The position numbers were made by a program, and so were the translations under genes. Positions 7,836 to 16,382 of a stretch of DNA of 64,000 nt are shown here, in pieces. Numbering within the stretch: position 1 is the first letter of the stretch; each line of letters opens with the position of its first letter. The notes beneath the pieces are model-generated. The model was not told the DNA's origin. It made no database searches and worked only from the letters and a program-made list of their open reading frames with translations. This DNA is from CAYJFD01 sp964369605 (lineage in GTDB: Bacteria > Bacteroidota > Bacteroidia > Bacteroidales > UBA932): assembly GCA_964369605.1 (NCBI GenBank), contig CAYJFD010000006.1, positions 10,142 to 74,141 of the forward strand, given 5' to 3'.

Positions 7836-8462
7836 ATGGAATTATCAGTATACAAAATAGACGGAACTGAGTCAGGAAAGAAAGTAGTACTTGACCCAGA
7901 AGTATTCGGTATCGAGCCGAATGATCACGCTATCTATCTAGACGTTAAGCAATATCTTGCTAACCAACGTCAAGGAACTCACAAGACGAAAGAAAAGTGG
8001 GAAGTTAGATATAGTACTAAAAAGATTGTACGTCAGAAAGGTTCTGGAGGAGCACGTCACGGATCTATCAAGTCACCAACATTTGTAGGTGGAGGTAGAG
8101 CTTTCGGTCCTCAGCCACGCGACTATCGTTTCAAACTAAACAAGAAGCTTAAGCAATTAGCTCGTTTCTCTGCGCTTTCTTACAAGCTACAAGAGAATGT
8201 TGTTACATTTGTTGAGCCATTTGAAATGGATACTCCTAAGACAAAAGAGTTTATCAAAATTCTTGAGAATCTTAAGGCAAACGGAAGAAGAACATTATTT
8301 GTCCTTCCAGAAAATTCTAAAAATATTTACATATCATCTCGTAATCTTCAGAATGTTAACGTTATCTCAGTTGATGAGATCAACACTTATTCGATCATGA
8401 ATTCATACAATGTAGTTATGTTCGACGGAGTTCAAGACATTCTAGTAGAAAGACGTAAATAA
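7836..8462 (+). CDS. rplD: 50S ribosomal protein L4
   Basis: A 208-residue L4 with the conserved extended loop (RYSTKKIVRQKGSGGARHGS, then FVGGGRAFGPQPRDYRFKLN) that reaches into the peptide exit tunnel. In Escherichia coli L4 also represses the S10 operon; whether that happens here is not known. It lies between rplC and rplW with short spacers, inside one transcription unit. Confidence 0.98.
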   Translation: MELSVYKIDGTESGKKVVLDPEVFGIEPNDHAIYLDVKQYLANQRQGTHKTKEKWEVRYSTKKIVRQKGSGGARHGSIKSPTFVGGGRAFGPQPRDYRFKLNKKLKQLARFSALSYKLQENVVTFVEPFEMDTPKTKEFIKILENLKANGRRTLFVLPENSKNIYISSRNLQNVNVISVDEINTYSIMNSYNVVMFDGVQDILVERRK

Positions 8463-8473
8463 TCATATTCGAA

Positions 8474-8764
8474 ATGGGAATATTAATTAAGCCAATAGTA
8501 ACTGAGAAATTAACGATTCTGGGCGAAAAATTGAATCGTTACGGTTTTATTGTTGACCGCGCGGCTAACAAACTTGAGATTAAGGCAGCGGTTGAGCAAA
8601 TGTATGGTGTTACGGTTACCGATGTTAACACTGTTAACTACCACGGAAAACGTAAAAGTCGCTTCACAAAAGCGGGATTATTGACAGGTCGTGCAAATCA
8701 CTATAAGAAAGCTTATGTGACACTTGCAGGAGAAGATAAGATTGATTTCTATAGCAATATTTAA
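8474..8764 (+). CDS. rplW: 50S ribosomal protein L23
   Basis: A 96-residue L23, usual length for the phylum. Typical features are the start MGILIKPIVTEKLTIL, the central segment VDRAANKLEIKAAVEQMYGV and the hairpin NTVNYHGKRKSRFTKAG. It sits at the exit tunnel and docks trigger factor and SRP. Four bases separate its stop from the rplB start. Confidence 0.97.
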   Translation: MGILIKPIVTEKLTILGEKLNRYGFIVDRAANKLEIKAAVEQMYGVTVTDVNTVNYHGKRKSRFTKAGLLTGRANHYKKAYVTLAGEDKIDFYSNI

Positions 8765-8768
8765 TCCT

Positions 8769-9593
8769 ATGGCAGTACGTAAATTTAAACCAGTAACCCC
8801 TGGACAAAGACATAAAGTAATAAGCGCATTTGACGAAATCACCTGTGCAAAACCAGAGAAATCTCTAGTTGAGCCAATCAAGAAATCAGGTGGTCGTAAC
8901 AATCAGGGTAAAATGACTATGCGCTACATCGGTGGAGGTCACAAAAAAGCTTACCGTGTAATCGATTTCCTTCGTAATAAGGACAATTACACTGCAACAG
9001 TGAAAACCATTGAGTATGATCCAAATAGAAGTGCGCGTATCGCGTTAGTAGTATATGCTGACGGTGAGAAGCGTTACATAATTGCCCCAAACGGGATCCA
9101 AGTAGGACAGACGATTGCTTCTGGTCCTGGTGTTGCACCAGAGATTGGAAATGCTTTAACATTATCTGAAATTCCTCTTGGTACACTTGTTCACAATATT
9201 GAGCTACGTCCTGGACAAGGAGCAGCAATGGCACGTAGTGCTGGTGCTTACGCTCAATTAACTGCACGTGAAGGAAAGCACGCTATCCTACGTCTACCTT
9301 CGGGAGAGACAAGAATGGTGTCTATCAACTGTCGTGCAACTGTAGGTACAGTTTCGAACCCTGACCATAACCTAGAAGTTCATGGTAAGGCAGGTCGTAA
9401 ACGTTGGTTAGGTCGCAGACCACGTGTTCGTGGTGTAGTTATGAACCCAGTAGATCACCCAATGGGTGGTGGTGAAGGTCGTTCTTCTGGAGGACATCCA
9501 CGCTCACGTAAGGGTCTATTAGCTAAGGGTTACAAGACTCGCGATCCTAAGAACAGATCGAACAAGTTTATCATAGAAAAAAGGAAAAAATAA
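8769..9593 (+). CDS. rplB: 50S ribosomal protein L2
   Basis: A 274-residue L2. I use the ATG at 8769 (MAVRKFKPVTPGQRHKV) because it matches the family N-terminus; an in-frame ATG at 8724 would overlap rplW and add a non-conserved stretch. The universally conserved C-terminal region GVVMNPVDHPMGGGEGR contains the histidine important for peptidyl transfer and subunit joining. It binds 23S rRNA and belongs to the rplC-rpsC operon. Confidence 0.98.
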   Translation: MAVRKFKPVTPGQRHKVISAFDEITCAKPEKSLVEPIKKSGGRNNQGKMTMRYIGGGHKKAYRVIDFLRNKDNYTATVKTIEYDPNRSARIALVVYADGEKRYIIAPNGIQVGQTIASGPGVAPEIGNALTLSEIPLGTLVHNIELRPGQGAAMARSAGAYAQLTAREGKHAILRLPSGETRMVSINCRATVGTVSNPDHNLEVHGKAGRKRWLGRRPRVRGVVMNPVDHPMGGGEGRSSGGHPRSRKGLLAKGYKTRDPKNRSNKFIIEKRKK

Positions 9594-9612
9594 CGGAATA
9601 AAATAAAGTATT

Positions 9613-9879
9613 ATGGCTAGATCACTAAGAAAAGGTCCTTATATTCAAGAAGCTCTAGAGAAAAGAGTTACTGCTATGAATGAAGGCACTATGAAGAAAG
9701 AAGTTATCAAGACTTGGTCAAGATCAAGTATGATATCACCAGACTTTGTGAGTCACACTATTGCAGTACATAATGGAAATAAGTTTATTCCAGTTTATGT
9801 TACTGAAAATATGGTAGGTCACAAACTTGGTGAATTTGCACCGACAAGAACCTTTAAGGGTCACTCGGGTAATCGTTAA
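9613..9879 (+). CDS. rpsS: 30S ribosomal protein S19
   Basis: An 88-residue S19 with the expected sequence ARSLRKGPYI at the start and VGHKLGEFAPTRTFKGH near the end. It forms part of the head of the small subunit with S13. Genes on both sides are from the same operon. Confidence 0.98.
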   Translation: MARSLRKGPYIQEALEKRVTAMNEGTMKKEVIKTWSRSSMISPDFVSHTIAVHNGNKFIPVYVTENMVGHKLGEFAPTRTFKGHSGNR

Positions 9880-9904
9880 TCACTTAATGTAAAGAATTAC
9901 AATA

Positions 9905-10324
9905 ATGGGATCTCGTAAAACAGAAATGGCCAACAGGCTAAAAGAAATAAAGAAGCAAACTGCTATTGCCAAGCTAAATGATGTACCTACATCTCCTCGT
10001 AAAATGCGTCTAGTTATAGACATCATTAGAGGTATGGAAGTTAATCGTGCATTGGATATATTAAAGTATACTAAGAAAGAAGCTGCTATTCGTGTTGAAA
10101 AGCTACTACGTTCAGCTATCGCTAACTGGGAGTCTAAGAACGAAGCAGATCGTAAAGAACTAGAGAACGGAAATGTTATCGTACAAACTGTTATGGTAGG
10201 TCAAGGTCGCTCTCTAAAGCGTATTAGAACTGCACCTCAGGGTCGTGCTGCACGTATCCGTAAGCGTTCAAATCACGTTACTATGATTTTAGGTGTTAAA
10301 CAAACCGTAAATAAGGAGAATTAA
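9905..10324 (+). CDS. rplV: 50S ribosomal protein L22
   Basis: A 139-residue L22. The conserved core starts at LNDVPTSPRKMRLVIDIIRG and includes the tunnel-lining hairpin (SLKRIRTAPQGRAARIRKRS). The N-terminal extension of about 25 residues is usual in Bacteroidetes, so the ATG at 9905 is kept. L22 lines the nascent-peptide tunnel and is a known site of macrolide-resistance changes. Four bases separate it from rpsC. Confidence 0.97.
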   Translation: MGSRKTEMANRLKEIKKQTAIAKLNDVPTSPRKMRLVIDIIRGMEVNRALDILKYTKKEAAIRVEKLLRSAIANWESKNEADRKELENGNVIVQTVMVGQGRSLKRIRTAPQGRAARIRKRSNHVTMILGVKQTVNKEN

Positions 10325-10328
10325 GATT

Positions 10329-11105
10329 ATGGGACAAAAAACTAACCCTATAAGCAACAGATTAGGAATTATCCGCGGCTGGGATTCTAACTGGTACGGT
10401 GGAACAAACTATTCAGCGAAATTATTAGAAGACGCAAAGATTCGTAAGTATCTTTTAGCTCGTGTTTCTAAGACAAACATTTCAAAGTTAGTTATCGAAA
10501 GAACTCTAAAGTTAATTACTGTAACTATTCATACAACTCGTCCTGGACATATCATCGGTAAAGGTGGTGCAGAGGTTGATAAACTAAAAGAGGAATTAAA
10601 GAAAATCACAGGTAATGAGATTCAAATTAATATCTTCGAAGTAAAGAGACCAGAAGTAGACGCTAATATCGTTGCTAACAGCATCGCTCGTCAAGTTGAA
10701 GGTAGAGTATCTTACAGAAGAGCTATTAAAATGGCTATCGCTGCTACTATGAGAATGGGAGCAGAAGGTATCAAGGTTCAAATCAGTGGCCGTGTAGGTG
10801 GTGCTGAGATGGCAAGAAGTGAACTGTATAAGGAAGGACGTACTCCTCTTCATACATTCAGAGCTGACATCGACTATGCGCTAGCTGTAGCTAACACAAA
10901 GGTTGGAACACTAGGTATCAAGGTATGGATCTGTAACGGTGAAGTATTCGGCAAGCGTTCACTTTCTCCAAATGCTGGTGTAGCTGCTAACGCACAAGCA
11001 CCTCAAGGAGGTCGTGGCAATGACAATCGTCGTGGTGGTCGTCGTAACAACGATCGTCGTGGTGGTGGTGACAGACGTCGCAATAACAACAACGAAGCAA
11101 GATAA
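10329..11105 (+). CDS. rpsC: 30S ribosomal protein S3, with low-complexity basic tail
   Basis: A 258-residue S3. The N-terminus GQKTNPISNRLGIIRGWDS, the KH domain (GHIIGKGGAEVDKLKEELKK) and the C-terminal S3 domain (VQISGRVGGAEMARSE) are all clear. After about residue 215 the protein ends in a Gly/Arg/Asn-rich tail of about 40 residues (RGGRRNNDRRGGGDRRRNNN), a feature also seen in relatives. It is the last gene here: a terminator follows, and rplP, rpmC and rpsQ, which normally come next, are absent. Confidence 0.97.
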   Translation: MGQKTNPISNRLGIIRGWDSNWYGGTNYSAKLLEDAKIRKYLLARVSKTNISKLVIERTLKLITVTIHTTRPGHIIGKGGAEVDKLKEELKKITGNEIQINIFEVKRPEVDANIVANSIARQVEGRVSYRRAIKMAIAATMRMGAEGIKVQISGRVGGAEMARSELYKEGRTPLHTFRADIDYALAVANTKVGTLGIKVWICNGEVFGKRSLSPNAGVAANAQAPQGGRGNDNRRGGRRNNDRRGGGDRRRNNNNEAR

Positions 11106-11123
11106 ATCATTATCTTTATATAT

Positions 11124-11155
11124 AAAGCCGTCTCTTCTTAAAGGGACGGCTTTTT
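11124..11155 (+). terminator. Terminator closing the ribosomal operon after rpsC
   Basis: AAAGCCGTC (11124-11132) and GACGGCTTT (11145-11153) form a strong stem with extra pairing inside, followed by T residues. It shows that the operon really ends here. Confidence 0.9.
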
Positions 11156-11157
11156 AT

Positions 11158-11188
11158 TTTGCATCTATTGAAATAAAAACTATATTTG
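11158..11188 (+). promoter_or_regulatory. Promoter of the TonB receptor/DUF4249 operon
   Basis: TTTG at 11158-11161, exactly 19 bases, and TATATTTG at 11181-11188 form a textbook Bacteroidetes promoter. It starts right after the preceding terminator and leaves a leader of roughly 12 bases before the TTG start codon. Confidence 0.75.
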
Positions 11189-11204
11189 TTATTATTTTTA
11201 GACC

Positions 11205-13496
11205 TTGAAAAACAAATTCTTATACTCTTTGCTTGTAATCTGTGCGTTACAAGTCTTTTTTTTGGTGGAACTCTCAGCTCAAGAGAGGGGATTTCTACTG
11301 AAGGGAGTTATAATTGATTCTACATCAAATAAACCTATTCCTGATATATCTATCATATCAAAGGAGAATCATACCATAGGAACACTAAGTGCACCGGATG
11401 GCAGTTTTACTTTAGAACTGCCGAAGGCTCAAAATACAATAGTCCTATATCACTTAAATTATAAACAAAAGGAGATAAAAGTAGATCTCGAAAAGGAACA
11501 GGACTATGTTTGGGTGATGTCTCTATCTAATATAGTAATAGACGAATTAGTCATAAGCTCAAATAAACCATCACAAAGGTTAGAATCCGTTCAGATCGGA
11601 GTAGAAAGAATAGAGGTCGAAAGCCTCTTAAAAACTCCTACGTTTATGGGGCAGAGAGATATTATCAGGTCGCTTACACTTCTTCCTGGAATTAAGCAAG
11701 AGAGCGATGCTTCAAGTGGCTTTCAGGTAAGGGGTGGATCTGCGTCTCAAAACCTAGTACTTCTTGATGATATGCCAGTCTATAATGCAGGGCACCTTAT
11801 GGGTATGTTTTCTATTTTTAATGATGATATAGTTTCTTCTGCTTCTTTATATAAGGGCTTAATGGGTGCGGAATTTAGTGGGGGAAGCTCTTCAGTGTTG
11901 GATATAAGTTCAAAAGGAGGAATAGCAGATAAGTTTGCACTTTCAGCAGATATAGGTATTCTTTCCTCATCTTTATATATTAAAACTCCAATAATTGAAG
12001 ATAAACTATCATTTCAAATAGCAGGCAGAAGGTCGTATTATGACTTATTTTTGGCTTTCTCGGATGAGTATAAAGACAATATCTCTTATTTTTATGATCT
12101 GAATGCAAAACTAGATGCAAGGCTATCGGAGAATGACAGACTATCGATTTCTTTTTTCACAGGAAAAGATTTGCTAGGACTGGATGAGGTAATGGAGATG
12201 GGTTGGAAGAATAATGGAAGCTCTCTACAGTGGTATCACAGATATAACGATCGCTTTACCTCTAGAACTTCATTGATAATGAGTAGGTATAGTTCAGACG
12301 CTTCAACAGAAGCATTTTCTACGGAGTTTGGAATGGAAGGAGGAATTAATAATTATGGAATCAAACATAATTTTAACCTAGAACTAGAAAGGCATATTTT
12401 GAATTTTGGGATACACGCATCCTATGTATCTCTTTTAACTGCAGAATGGAAGTTTAGGGGTATTACTCAACGAGAGGAATCTAGTGGATTTGATTGTGCT
12501 CTGTATATTAGTGATAGCTGGAAAATTTCTCCTCAATTAGAAGTAAAGTCTGGATTACGTCTTAGTGTGTTTGCGCCAAATACTTATAAACTTATAAATA
12601 ACACAAATGAAAATCTTCTAAAAAGGGGCATACAAGACGCTTACTTTATTTTAGAACCAAGACTAACTTTAAATTATTTATTAACTGAAAATCAAAGTTT
12701 GAAGGGAGGATATTCACGCTTGTCTCAAAATATTCACGCATTAAGGGGTTTATCTATGTCTTTGCCTTTTGACAGAAGCATTCTAACAGGAGGATTAGTA
12801 AGGCCTCAAGTCTCGGATCAGGTATCTATAGGATATTCGATTTTAATGCCTAATCAGGTCTGGGAATTTAGTCTTGAGACTTATTATAAACAAATCACAG
12901 GAGTCTATGACTATAAAGATGGAAAGGATTTTACAAGCGATATAATATTAGAGAGTATTATACTAGGAGGAGAAGGCAGAAGTTATGGTTTTGAGGCTTT
13001 AATAAGGAAAAACCTAGGCGATTTTACCTGCTGGCTAGGCTATACCCTTTCGTGGTCGGAGAATAAAATAAAGGGTATAAATAATGGAGATTGGTATACT
13101 GCAGGTAATGACAGAAGACACGATATATCTATAGTAGGGATGTATGATCTGGGTAAGGGTTGGAGTGCATCTTGCTCTTGGGTATATAATACAGGGCAGG
13201 CCTTAACTGCTCCAAGTGCAAAATATCAGATAGGTGATACCTTCTATTATTATTACTCTGAGAGGAATGGTTATAGGGCTCCAGAATATCATCGACTTGA
13301 TGTAAGCGTATCACATAAGAAGAGTAATCGTAAATATGAGAGAGAATTAACATTAGGAATCTATAACTTATATAATAGATATAATCCATTTATGATAACG
13401 TTTGAGAATTATCCTAGCTCTCCTACAGGTACAAAAGCGATACAGACTTCACTTTTTGGAATCATCCCTTCTGTATCTTACAGCATAACATTTTAA
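11205..13496 (+). CDS. TonB-dependent outer membrane receptor with carboxypeptidase-like N-terminal domain
   Basis: A 763-residue protein. The start is a TTG at 11205; no ATG is available before the mature region, and the codon sits just after a strong promoter. Order: signal peptide (ends near VELSAQ, residue 26), carboxypeptidase-regulatory-like beta domain (~30-110), plug domain (GFQVRGGSASQNLVLLDDMP), then a beta-barrel ending in the aromatic SVSYSITF. This is the type of receptor that occurs with DUF4249 lipoproteins; it is shorter than SusC proteins. Substrate unknown. Spacing to the DUF4249 gene is 27 bases, so they are probably co-transcribed. Confidence 0.88.
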   Translation: MKNKFLYSLLVICALQVFFLVELSAQERGFLLKGVIIDSTSNKPIPDISIISKENHTIGTLSAPDGSFTLELPKAQNTIVLYHLNYKQKEIKVDLEKEQDYVWVMSLSNIVIDELVISSNKPSQRLESVQIGVERIEVESLLKTPTFMGQRDIIRSLTLLPGIKQESDASSGFQVRGGSASQNLVLLDDMPVYNAGHLMGMFSIFNDDIVSSASLYKGLMGAEFSGGSSSVLDISSKGGIADKFALSADIGILSSSLYIKTPIIEDKLSFQIAGRRSYYDLFLAFSDEYKDNISYFYDLNAKLDARLSENDRLSISFFTGKDLLGLDEVMEMGWKNNGSSLQWYHRYNDRFTSRTSLIMSRYSSDASTEAFSTEFGMEGGINNYGIKHNFNLELERHILNFGIHASYVSLLTAEWKFRGITQREESSGFDCALYISDSWKISPQLEVKSGLRLSVFAPNTYKLINNTNENLLKRGIQDAYFILEPRLTLNYLLTENQSLKGGYSRLSQNIHALRGLSMSLPFDRSILTGGLVRPQVSDQVSIGYSILMPNQVWEFSLETYYKQITGVYDYKDGKDFTSDIILESIILGGEGRSYGFEALIRKNLGDFTCWLGYTLSWSENKIKGINNGDWYTAGNDRRHDISIVGMYDLGKGWSASCSWVYNTGQALTAPSAKYQIGDTFYYYYSERNGYRAPEYHRLDVSVSHKKSNRKYERELTLGIYNLYNRYNPFMITFENYPSSPTGTKAIQTSLFGIIPSVSYSITF

Positions 13497-13523
13497 GCAC
13501 TTTTACAAGCACAAGAATATAAT

Positions 13524-14387
13524 ATGAATAATTCAAGACTAAAATATATTAGAGTGGCATTATACACTTGCTTGTCCTTTATTATACTAGTAGGGTGTAC
13601 AAAAGAGATACGAATAGATTATAAGAACATTAAACCAAAATATGTTATTCAAGCAGATATAGATCCTGAAGGTGGTGAGGTAAAGATAAATACCACCATA
13701 GATATGACAAATGGAGGTGAAACTCCAGCAGTAAATAATGCAGAAGTAGAATTAGTAAATGAAGAAGGAGAAAGAGTAAAGTATTATAGAACTGCAGGTT
13801 CAAGCTATAAGGCCTTAGGGCTTCAAGATGATTTCTTGGAAGTAGGAAAAAATTACACTTTATCAGTTAAAGTAGATGATAGAGAATACGCATCTACATC
13901 TATGGTGCACGAGGAATTAAAAATAGGAGAAGTCGTATTTGATTTTCAGAAGATCTCGGGGAAAGTAGGTTTCTTATCTCTAAGAGTAGAGTATTTTGAT
14001 ACACCTGCTGAGCATGACTATTATATGTATACAGCATACATAGAACAAAGCGAAGAAAATAAGGAAGATGCTCCTCAAGAAGACGGAAGTGAACCTAAGA
14101 TAATGACTGGAATCTTCACAGATAGGGGATTTACAGGTGTATATCAGGAATTTACCATATCACTAGGAATGGTAGGAGTGGGGTCTACAGCGAAAATAAA
14201 AGAAGGTGACACACTTCATGTACAGGTAAATGAGGTAGATAAGCAGGAGTATGATTTCTGGGCATCGTTAGGAAAACAAGGGCAGAATGCTATGTCAACA
14301 TTCTCTAATGGAGCTATAGGATATTTTAATTTATTCAAGAAGAGAACAGTGATAAAAGCAGTGTACACAAACGAGAATACTCAATAA
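13524..14387 (+). CDS. DUF4249 family lipoprotein
   Basis: A 287-residue protein with lipobox ILVGC (Cys25). The early segment KPKYVIQADIDPEGGEVKIN and the beta-sandwich pattern that follows (NAEVELVNEEGERVKYY, GKNYTLSVKVDDREYAS) match DUF4249, a family nearly always encoded beside a TonB receptor of the type found here. It probably acts as the surface partner of that receptor, by analogy with SusD; this is inference. The gene ends 10 bases before the stop of a convergent regulator gene. Confidence 0.8.
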   Translation: MNNSRLKYIRVALYTCLSFIILVGCTKEIRIDYKNIKPKYVIQADIDPEGGEVKINTTIDMTNGGETPAVNNAEVELVNEEGERVKYYRTAGSSYKALGLQDDFLEVGKNYTLSVKVDDREYASTSMVHEELKIGEVVFDFQKISGKVGFLSLRVEYFDTPAEHDYYMYTAYIEQSEENKEDAPQEDGSEPKIMTGIFTDRGFTGVYQEFTISLGMVGVGSTAKIKEGDTLHVQVNEVDKQEYDFWASLGKQGQNAMSTFSNGAIGYFNLFKKRTVIKAVYTNENTQ

Positions 14388-14397
14388 GTCTTTATTC

Positions 14398-16152
14398 TTA
14401 AGCCTTTGAATTTTTAATTTTCTCAATATTCTTTTTGTATTCAGAAGGAGGGCACCCAACTTCTTTGGTAAATGCCCTATAAAAAGTGGTAGTATTACTG
14501 AATCCTACCTCTATACTAACTTGTTTTAGTGGTATTTCTTTTGAAGAAAGGATGTCAGTTGCCTCCTCTATTCTAAATTGATTTAGGTATGAAGAGAAGT
14601 TAGTACCAGAGTATTTATTAATAGCTTTAGAAATATAACTTCTATTAGTGCTAAGCCTCTCAGCTATAGCGTCGATGCCTAAGTTACAGTCCAAATATAG
14701 TTTTTCCTTAATCATCATCGCATCTATTTCTCTGAATAACTTTTCCTCAGAGTCTAATTCCAAATTTAGGTCAGTTTCCTTCTCTGAATCCCTATTAAGT
14801 TTCTTTCTGAAAAGATATTTCTGATGCTGTTCAACCATTAACTTTCTCGCTTTGGATTTACTCCTAGCAGAAATCCAACTAAAAATGAAAATGACTATTA
14901 TGATAACAAGTGCTGATACGATAATGAGCATCCTTCTTTTTGCCTCGAGTATTTGAATCTCCTGACTGTGAATCTCCCTTTCGTAGGAAGTTTTCTGGTA
15001 TGATAAACGAAAATCGCTAAACTCTCTTTCTCTCTGTAATATTTTAATACTATCTCGGAACTTGCTATAGTACAACTCAAAGTTCTCTACGCTATCAAGC
15101 ATATTCAAATCTCGATAAGTATTTACTATAGCTTTAATCAGATTACTGGTATGCTGAAGGTTCTTATGTGAGCGTGCAATGTTTAGTCCACAGTTGTATT
15201 TAATTAATGCACTATCTAATTGTTCTGTCTCATAAAGAAAGTTGCCATAGTGTAAATAGTAGTCAGAGAAATCTACATTTCTTCGTGAAGATATTAATTC
15301 GTCAGCCTCTCTAAATAGTTCAAGTGCCGTATCTTCATTACCAAGTTTGTAAAAGATTTCTGCCTTTGTATAAAGGATTTCTATTCTAATCATAATTTGC
15401 CCCTCACTATCTCCTAATCTCTCTGCTATCAATAAACTTTCAGCGGCCTTTTGAAACTTCTTTTCCAGTATTCTCATTCTTGCAAGTGCGATATAGATAC
15501 GAGCCTTCGTGCTTTGGCTTGCAGAGAACTGATTCGATAAGCTAACTGCTCGTTGAGCGTATTCGATCCCAGAACTATCTTGTCGTAGGTAAAAAATATT
15601 AGTAATATTATAAAGACTTGTAAGCATTCCCTCGTACGAGTTAGTGTTCTCGTAGTAGTCATAACACCTTAAGAGATACTCAAGGCTCCTAGAGTAGTCA
15701 AGTTTATTCTTGAACGCGTCGATAGCATAAATATTATTTAAGGTATTCTCTAATGCTCTATCAGAGATATTTAATAGGCTCAGCTTATCTAGATAGTGAT
15801 CTAAAAGGGACTTGTCGCCAAGGAATAAAAAAATCTCGGAAAGGCATATATAGGCGCATATTTCTCCGTATTCATATTTCGCATCTTTGCATTTTTGTGC
15901 ATAGGAAATGACTCTAGGTATGAGAATATTATACTCTCCTCTTTCTAGATGATAGTTCCAGATCGGTATGTGATGGAAGGCATCAAGTGTATCTATTTTC
16001 TTTATCTTTTGATATGATATTAGGTCTAGACTATCTACAATCTTATATAGCTCTCTTTTTTCTAAATTATTAGAGCTATTGCACGCAAATAGAAGGCTGG
16101 TAATAGCTAGTAAAAAGAGTAATCTGTAATATTTATTGTTGAAAATTGTCAT
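14398..16152 (-). CDS. Second membrane TPR-AraC family regulator (lipoprotein signal)
   Basis: A 584-residue paralogue of the regulator at 2642-4393. It has a signal with lipobox LLFAC (Cys24), TPR-like helices over residues ~60-370, a membrane segment (MLIIVSALVIIIVIFIFSWI) and a C-terminal AraC domain (YISKAINKYSGTNFSSYLNQ, then FYRAFTKEVGCPPSEY). It should be anchored in the inner membrane with the sensor outside and the DNA-binding domain in the cytoplasm. The arrangement repeats that of the first copy: convergent with a lipoprotein gene, divergent from a large multi-repeat lipoprotein gene at 16383. A weak box TATCTTTA lies about 28 bases upstream of its start. Confidence 0.85.
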   Translation of the reverse strand: MTIFNNKYYRLLFLLAITSLLFACNSSNNLEKRELYKIVDSLDLISYQKIKKIDTLDAFHHIPIWNYHLERGEYNILIPRVISYAQKCKDAKYEYGEICAYICLSEIFLFLGDKSLLDHYLDKLSLLNISDRALENTLNNIYAIDAFKNKLDYSRSLEYLLRCYDYYENTNSYEGMLTSLYNITNIFYLRQDSSGIEYAQRAVSLSNQFSASQSTKARIYIALARMRILEKKFQKAAESLLIAERLGDSEGQIMIRIEILYTKAEIFYKLGNEDTALELFREADELISSRRNVDFSDYYLHYGNFLYETEQLDSALIKYNCGLNIARSHKNLQHTSNLIKAIVNTYRDLNMLDSVENFELYYSKFRDSIKILQREREFSDFRLSYQKTSYEREIHSQEIQILEAKRRMLIIVSALVIIIVIFIFSWISARSKSKARKLMVEQHQKYLFRKKLNRDSEKETDLNLELDSEEKLFREIDAMMIKEKLYLDCNLGIDAIAERLSTNRSYISKAINKYSGTNFSSYLNQFRIEEATDILSSKEIPLKQVSIEVGFSNTTTFYRAFTKEVGCPPSEYKKNIEKIKNSKA

Positions 16153-16382
16153 AAATATTTGTAGAAGCGTAAGTCTATGTAAAGATAGAAAAAAAAACTA
16201 AGGAAAAATAATAAATGTGCAAGTTCTTAATAATTAGCGTTTTGGTAAATTGAAAATTGTTAATTTATGATATGTAATGAGGTTTTTATCTATTGTAAGA
16301 CAGAATAATTGCAAATATTTAGGCTATGAGGTTACTTTGTAGTAAACGAAAACAAACTATTAATCCCTTAATTCTTTATAAG

